Shown here piece by piece: positions 59,740-64,000 of a stretch of DNA of 64,000 nucleotides. The first letter of the stretch is position 1. Every line of letters starts with the position of its first letter. This DNA is from Tipula vernalis (Eukaryota; Arthropoda; Insecta; Diptera; Tipulidae): contig OY282560.1 of NCBI GenBank assembly GCA_958295665.1, positions 97,813,930 to 97,877,929 of the forward strand. Reading direction: 5' to 3'. Made by a program: the position numbers and the translations under genes. Under the pieces are notes generated by a model, which had not been told where the DNA came from, made no database searches, and worked only from the letters and a program-made list of their open reading frames with translations.

Positions 59740-60433
59740 GAATTTAAAAAACAACATAATTGTCAGCGACGTGACATTATTTTGTATCAAAGCGTGCCAC
59801 TTCAAGTTATGTGACACATGAACATACAAAATAAAGTCATGTTGCTGACAATTCTAACTTCTTGTAATTTCTGTTCGTCTGTTAAAATGACAAAATTTTT
59901 TTGCGATTTTTAATGAAAAAAAAAAAAAAATTTAAATTTCTGCTCACCTGGTAAATAAAAATTAACTTTTTTTAATTAAAAAGGTAATCAATAACTCTAG
60001 CCACCCAAATAGAAAATTTGGAGCTTTTTATTACAAAAAAGAAATCCTTCAGCCGCGAGAATCGAACTCTTTCCATAAGAGAGCAGATTAAAACCATAGA
60101 GGTTTCTCGAGTTCGATCCCCGCACCTGAAAGAATTTTTTTTTGTAATAAAAATCTCCAAATTTTCTATTTGGGTGGTTGCCTAGAGTTGCCTTTTAAAA
60201 AAAGTTTATTTTGATTTACCAGGTTAGCAGAAATTTAAAATTTTTTTTTTTTTTTTTTATCAAAAATCGCAAAAAAATTTTGTCATTTTAACAGGCGAAC
60301 AGAAATTACAAGAAGGTAGAATTGTCAGCAATATGACTTTATTTTGTATGTTCAAGTGTCACATAACTTGAAGTGGTACGCTTTGATACAAAATAATGTC
60401 ACGTTGCTGACAATTATGTTGTTTTTTAAATTC
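59740..60433. repeat. Large palindrome (~0.69 kb) with tRNA-like motifs near the centre
   Basis: The outermost words gaatttaaaaaacaacataa (59740) and its inverse ending near 60433 begin the arms. Inside are inverted pairs of the attgtcagc...gctgacaat hairpin (59758-59852 and 60317-60415), the ctggtaaataaaaattaact/ttgatttaccaggt block, and a central palindrome (60001-60178) with ccacccaaatagaaaattt at both ends. Near the centre the words gcgagaatcgaactctt and gagttcgatccccgcacc are B-box-like and lie in opposite orientations. The arms have small indels. It abuts the LINE at 59734. Confidence 0.8.
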
Positions 60434-61047
60434 TGTTCGCCTGGTAAAATAACAAAAATTTTTATGCGATTTTTCGCCAAGTCCGAATTTATCAGTATTT
60501 AAACGAAAAATATAGAGATGAGTGGTTGGTTGGTAAGATGAAGGAGTGGTGTGCGAAAGGTTTGAAGTTCGATTCTTGAAACTTTCGACTTTATTTTTTT
60601 TTAAGCAAAAATTTGATTTTTTTTTTATTTCCACGAATATTACCAAATTTTTTTTTTTGTAGCGATCGGATCTTCTCGGATTATCCCCAATTCAAGATTT
60701 TTCATCTAAAAACAAATTTTTACGTTGGCTTTGCGCTTAATAAGATTCGAACTCCAGACCCTTCCTTCACTCCACTCCATCACTTTACTACCTCGGCTAT
60801 CTCATCACATATAAGTTAATATACATTTGTTTGTTTTATGCAATCAAAACAAATGTTTCTATAATATGTCGATATGATGACGTCTCTGTTAGGGCATATG
60901 TACTAATTAAATAATATGGATTAGTTGTATTAAATATTCTGGTAACGAAGTCGCTATAAATTCGAAAAGCAAACTACTCATTAAATTTAGCAAGAGTAGC
61001 TGCGTGCAGTCAGAAGTACTTGTGTATACTTTGCCACGTTAAATGGA
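60001..61047 (+). repeat. Composite repeat C, copy 2
   Basis: Parallel to 55096-56290: central palindrome (60001-60178, in the opposite orientation to copy 1), inner hairpin (60317-60415), a body with gatgagtggttggttggtaa and aggtttgaagttcgattctt, the minus-strand tRNA-like head (A box 60788-60799, B box about 60743-60756), and tail tgcgtgcagtcagaagtact to 61047. The overall identity by eye is high. Confidence 0.75.
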
Positions 61048-61770
61048 ACGAAATATCTCATGTTGCTTAATTTATGGCAAAAAATATTAAAATAAAGCTA
61101 TAAAATTTGCGTCTTCACTATTTAAAAGTTTATTAAGGCTGGTTTCCAATTTAAAATGTAATTTTGAATACTTTTTATTTTTGAATTAGTTTGTGTCTCA
61201 ACTAACATTTTGGTTCATATCTTTTATTGAAGATGGCAGGCTTGATAGTGAAAAAAGTTTTTATTATTTCAATACAAATAAACGATGGCCAAAAGAAGAA
61301 TGGCCTTTATCATAAAACGAACAGTCATTTTTATTATCAAGCAGAGCTTTTTACTCAAGCTGTTCTATTTGTCGTTTACAGTTAAATTTGTTGAAAACCG
61401 TTTGGATTAAATATCCAGCGAAATACATGGGTTGGTGCATCTAAGTTGGTTTTTAGTTCATAAGGTATTAATTCCAATTGGTTGCACTATCTGATTCTCA
61501 TTCGTCATAATCATTGTCTTCACTAATATTACATTGCAAATCTTTTGTTGATTCTTTGCGTTCTATTGAGTTTTCATTAACTGCGGTTGGTTCTTGGTCA
61601 CTTTCCTTCCCGAAGTACATCCAATAAACTTGAATCCTATTTCTCGCAAATGGATAAAGTAGTAAACGATGTTAGCTATTTTATGGATAGTTTTTTTTTA
61701 AATGTTGCCAATGGCTTTATTCTTGAATCTTTCTACATAAGAAACTCACAAGAAGTAATCAAATCTTAAG
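61048..61770. other. No gene recognised
   Basis: AT-rich DNA between composite repeat C and the LINE fragment. A 60-codon open frame at 61587-61769 (+) begins MVLGHFPSRSTSNKLE and has no recognised motif. Confidence 0.35.
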
Positions 61771-61779
61771 CTAAAATTA

Positions 61780-62405
61780 TTACTTAATTAATACTTATTG
61801 TTAGTGCTCACAATTTAATTAATTTAGACTATACTTATATGTATATATCGAATTAAATTTAGAGGTTCACAGGTTCATCAGTTCGAGTGGATCTGTTCTT
61901 CTCAGGCGTCTAAATCGTGGCTGTTTTATTATCTCCCTGGCCAATTCATTGGGATTTGCTTCTAGTTTTGAGTAATATTTCGAACTGAATTCTTTAATAG
62001 TTTCTTTAACGGTTTTGATCCCAAGGTCGTCATGTATATTACTATTTCGAATGTACCAAGGAGCATTGGTAATACTGCGAAGTATTTTCGCTTGGGTTCG
62101 TTGCAGGAGTTTTCTGTTTGAAGCGCTGGTGGATCCCCATAACTGAATACCATATGTCCATATGGGTTTGATTATCGCTTTGTACAGTAAAACTTTATTG
62201 GCTAATGACAACTGAGATTTTCTTCCCATCAGCCAATACATTTTGGAAAATGTAATTTTTATTTGGTTGTGCTTTGTTTCAATATGATTTTTCCACGTTA
62301 ACCTTCTATCCAGATGCAAACCTAAGTATTTTACCTTCGTTTGTTGAGGAATATTTTTATCGTTTAATTTCACTGGTGGGCAGGTGCGTTTGTTCAGCGT
62401 GATTG
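61780..62405 (-). mobile_element. 5'-truncated Jockey-like LINE fragment
   Basis: The minus strand from about 62400 encodes the RT thumb and C-terminal region: TCPPVKLNDKNIPQ, VKYLGLHLDRRLTWKNHI, YWLMGRKSQLSLANKVLLY, IKPIWTYGIQLWGSTSAS and AKILRSITNAPWYIRN, ending with RTDPLELMNL and a stop at 61867, followed by a short 3' UTR. Everything upstream of the thumb is missing, the usual 5' truncation. The frame stays open across 185 codons, but its first ~8 residues (MFRSNRAI) are satellite sequence. Confidence 0.85.
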
Positions 62406-64000
62406 CTCGATTACTTCTAAACATTTCTTAGAAAATTCAATTTTATTGAAAATCAACTGTGCTATAGCCCACAAGTTTTTGGGCGGCATAAATCTAAAAT
62501 GGTCCGATTACGATGGTTGGTACCTCCATCAATAGGTTTCGGGACCTGTTATTGCTGTGACAATTTTCATTTTGATTGCTCGATTATTTTTAAACATTTC
62601 TTAGAAAATTCAATTTTATTGAAAATCAACTGGGCTATAGCCCACAAGTTTTTGGGCGGCAAAAATCTAAAATTGTCCGATTACGATGGTTGATACCTCT
62701 AGCAATAGGTTTCGGGACCTGTAATTGCTGTGACAATTTTCATTTTGATTGCTCGATTATTTCTAAACATTTCTTAGAAAATTCAATTTTATTGAAAATC
62801 AACTGTGCTATAGCCCACAAGTTTTTGGGCGGCATAAATCTAAAATGGTCCGATTACGATGGTTGATACCTCTATCAATAGGTTTCGGGATCTGTAATTG
62901 CTGTGACAATTTTCATTTTGATTGCTCGATTATTTCTAAACATTTCTTAGAAAATTCAATTTTATTGAAAATCAACTGTGCTATAGCCCACAAGTTTTTG
63001 GGCGGCATAAATCTAAAATGGTCCGATTACGATGGTTGATACCTCTATCAATAGGTTTCGGGATCTGTAATTGCTGTGACAATTTTCATTTTGATTGCTC
63101 GATTATTTCTAAGCATTTCTTAGAAAATTCAATTTTATTGAAAATCAACTGGGCTATAGCCCACAAGTTTTTGGGCGGCAAAAATCTAAAATGGTCCGAT
63201 TACGATGGTTGATACCTCAATCAATAGGTTTCGGGACCTGTTATTGCTGTGACAATTTTCATTTTGATTGCTCGATTATTTCTAAACATTTCTTAGAAAA
63301 TTCAATTTTATTGAAAATCAACTGGGCTATAGCCCACAAGTTTTTGGGCGGCGTAAATCTAAAATAGTCCGATTACGATGGTTGATACCTCTATCAATAG
63401 GTTTCGGGATCTGTAATTGCTGTGACAATTTTCATTTTGATTGCTCGATTATTTCTAAACATTTCTTAGAAAATTCAATTTTATTGAAAATCAACTGGGC
63501 TATAGCCCACAAGTTTTTGGGCGGCATAAATCTAAAATGGTCCGATTACGATGGTTGATACCTCTATCAATAGGTTTCGGGACCTGTTATTGCTGTGACA
63601 ATTTTCATTTTGATTGCTCGATTATTTCTAAACATTTCTTAGAAAATTCAATTTTATTGAAAATCAACTGGGCTATAGCCCACAAGTTTTTGGGCGGCAT
63701 AAATCTAAAATGGTCCGATTACGATGGTTGATACCTCTATCAATAGGTTTCGGGATCTGTAATTGCTGTGACAATTTTCATTTTGATTGCTCGATTATTT
63801 CTAAACATTTCTTAGAAAATTCAATTTTATTGAAAATTAACTGTGCTATAGCCCACAAGTTTTTGGGCGGCATAAATCTAAAATGGTCCGATTACGATGG
63901 TTGATACCTCTATCAATAGGTTTCGGGACCTGTAATTGCTGTGACAATTTTCATTTTGATTGCTAAATTATTTCTAAACATTTCTTAGAAAATTCAATTT
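62401..64000 (+). repeat. 173-bp satellite array (≥9 monomers, continues past window)
   Basis: The motif ggtccgattacgatggttga (one copy ttgtccg, one tagtccg) recurs at about 62500, 62673, 62846, 63019, 63192, 63365, 63538, 63711 and 63884, a period of exactly 173 bp. Other monomer words are ctatcaataggtttcgg, gctgtgacaattttcatttt, gattgctcgattatttctaa, attcaattttattgaaaat, gggctatagcccacaag and tttttgggcggc. Monomers differ by only a few substitutions. The left end passes directly into the LINE fragment at about 62400. The 64-codon open frames within are repeat artefacts, since 173 is not a multiple of 3. Confidence 0.95.

Noticed and set aside
62499..63904. Repeated 64-codon frames beginning MVRLRWL in the satellite
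   Set aside because: Each spans a little more than one 173-bp monomer and recurs with it; the period is not a multiple of three, so it is a by-product of the repeat.
62401..64000. Possible CRISPR-like array
   Set aside because: The whole monomer is conserved with no variable spacers; it is a eukaryotic satellite.
62401..64000. Hammerhead ribozyme in the satellite monomer
   Set aside because: I looked for the CTGANGA and GAAA core in both strands; a cgaaac word exists but no CTGANGA in suitable position.

Overview
This window looks like insect nuclear DNA: AT-rich, intron-bearing and densely packed with transposable elements. The only host gene I recognise is the 3' half of a yorkie/YAP-type Hippo-pathway coactivator on the + strand. 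Four exons with good GT/AG borders lie at 31364-31510 (second WW domain), 47602-48024, 48106-48173 and 48256-48321 (stop). The N-terminal TEAD-binding region and the first WW domain were not found. An Asn-rich tract and the repeat repertoire fit a non-Drosophila insect, but the order is not settled by the sequence.

Layout. 1-2150: no gene seen. 2165-3567 (-): decayed transposase-like gene, followed by a CR1/Jockey-superfamily LINE (about 3586-7660, -) and a BED-finger-like fragment (7645-7978, -). 9945-10320: dispersed repeat, with a second copy near 25.2 kb. 10325-13709 (-): internally deleted BEL/Pao element. 13.9-14.4 kb: foldback repeats. 15155-15500: mariner relic. 15892-15952: perfect hairpin. 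18171-20748: apparently complete piggyBac-like transposon with an uninterrupted transposase. 22140-22381: MITE. 22521-23528: foldback element. 23880-27400: decayed Helitron with a Tc1-like fragment inside.

The 16-kb yorkie intron (31511-47601) holds a degenerate higher-order tandem repeat (32.9-35.9 kb), an octanucleotide array (34840-35115), a Gypsy relic (about 36.4-37.3 kb, -), a decayed BEL element (39008 to about 43567, +) and a Gypsy element (43568-47017, +) inserted in or next to the BEL LTR. Downstream of yorkie come a very AT-rich 3' region (to about 51.4 kb), a tRNA-derived SINE, a pair of LTR-like direct repeats and another transposon-gene relic. These are followed by two copies of a composite palindromic/SINE repeat flanking an I/LOA-like LINE (57085-59734, -), a 5'-truncated Jockey-type LINE, and a 173-bp satellite array running off the window end (62.4-64.0 kb).

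Apart from yorkie, the coding capacity is mobile. Only the piggyBac transposase looks intact from end to end; the Gypsy, BEL, LINE, Helitron and mariner copies all carry visible stops, frameshifts or deletions. I did not find a clearly new multi-gene system. The most unusual structures are a 0.7-kb palindrome with tRNA-like B-box motifs near its centre, a satellite array whose first monomer is fused to a LINE fragment, and the symmetric, skippable WW2 exon of yorkie. All family calls come from reading motifs by eye.
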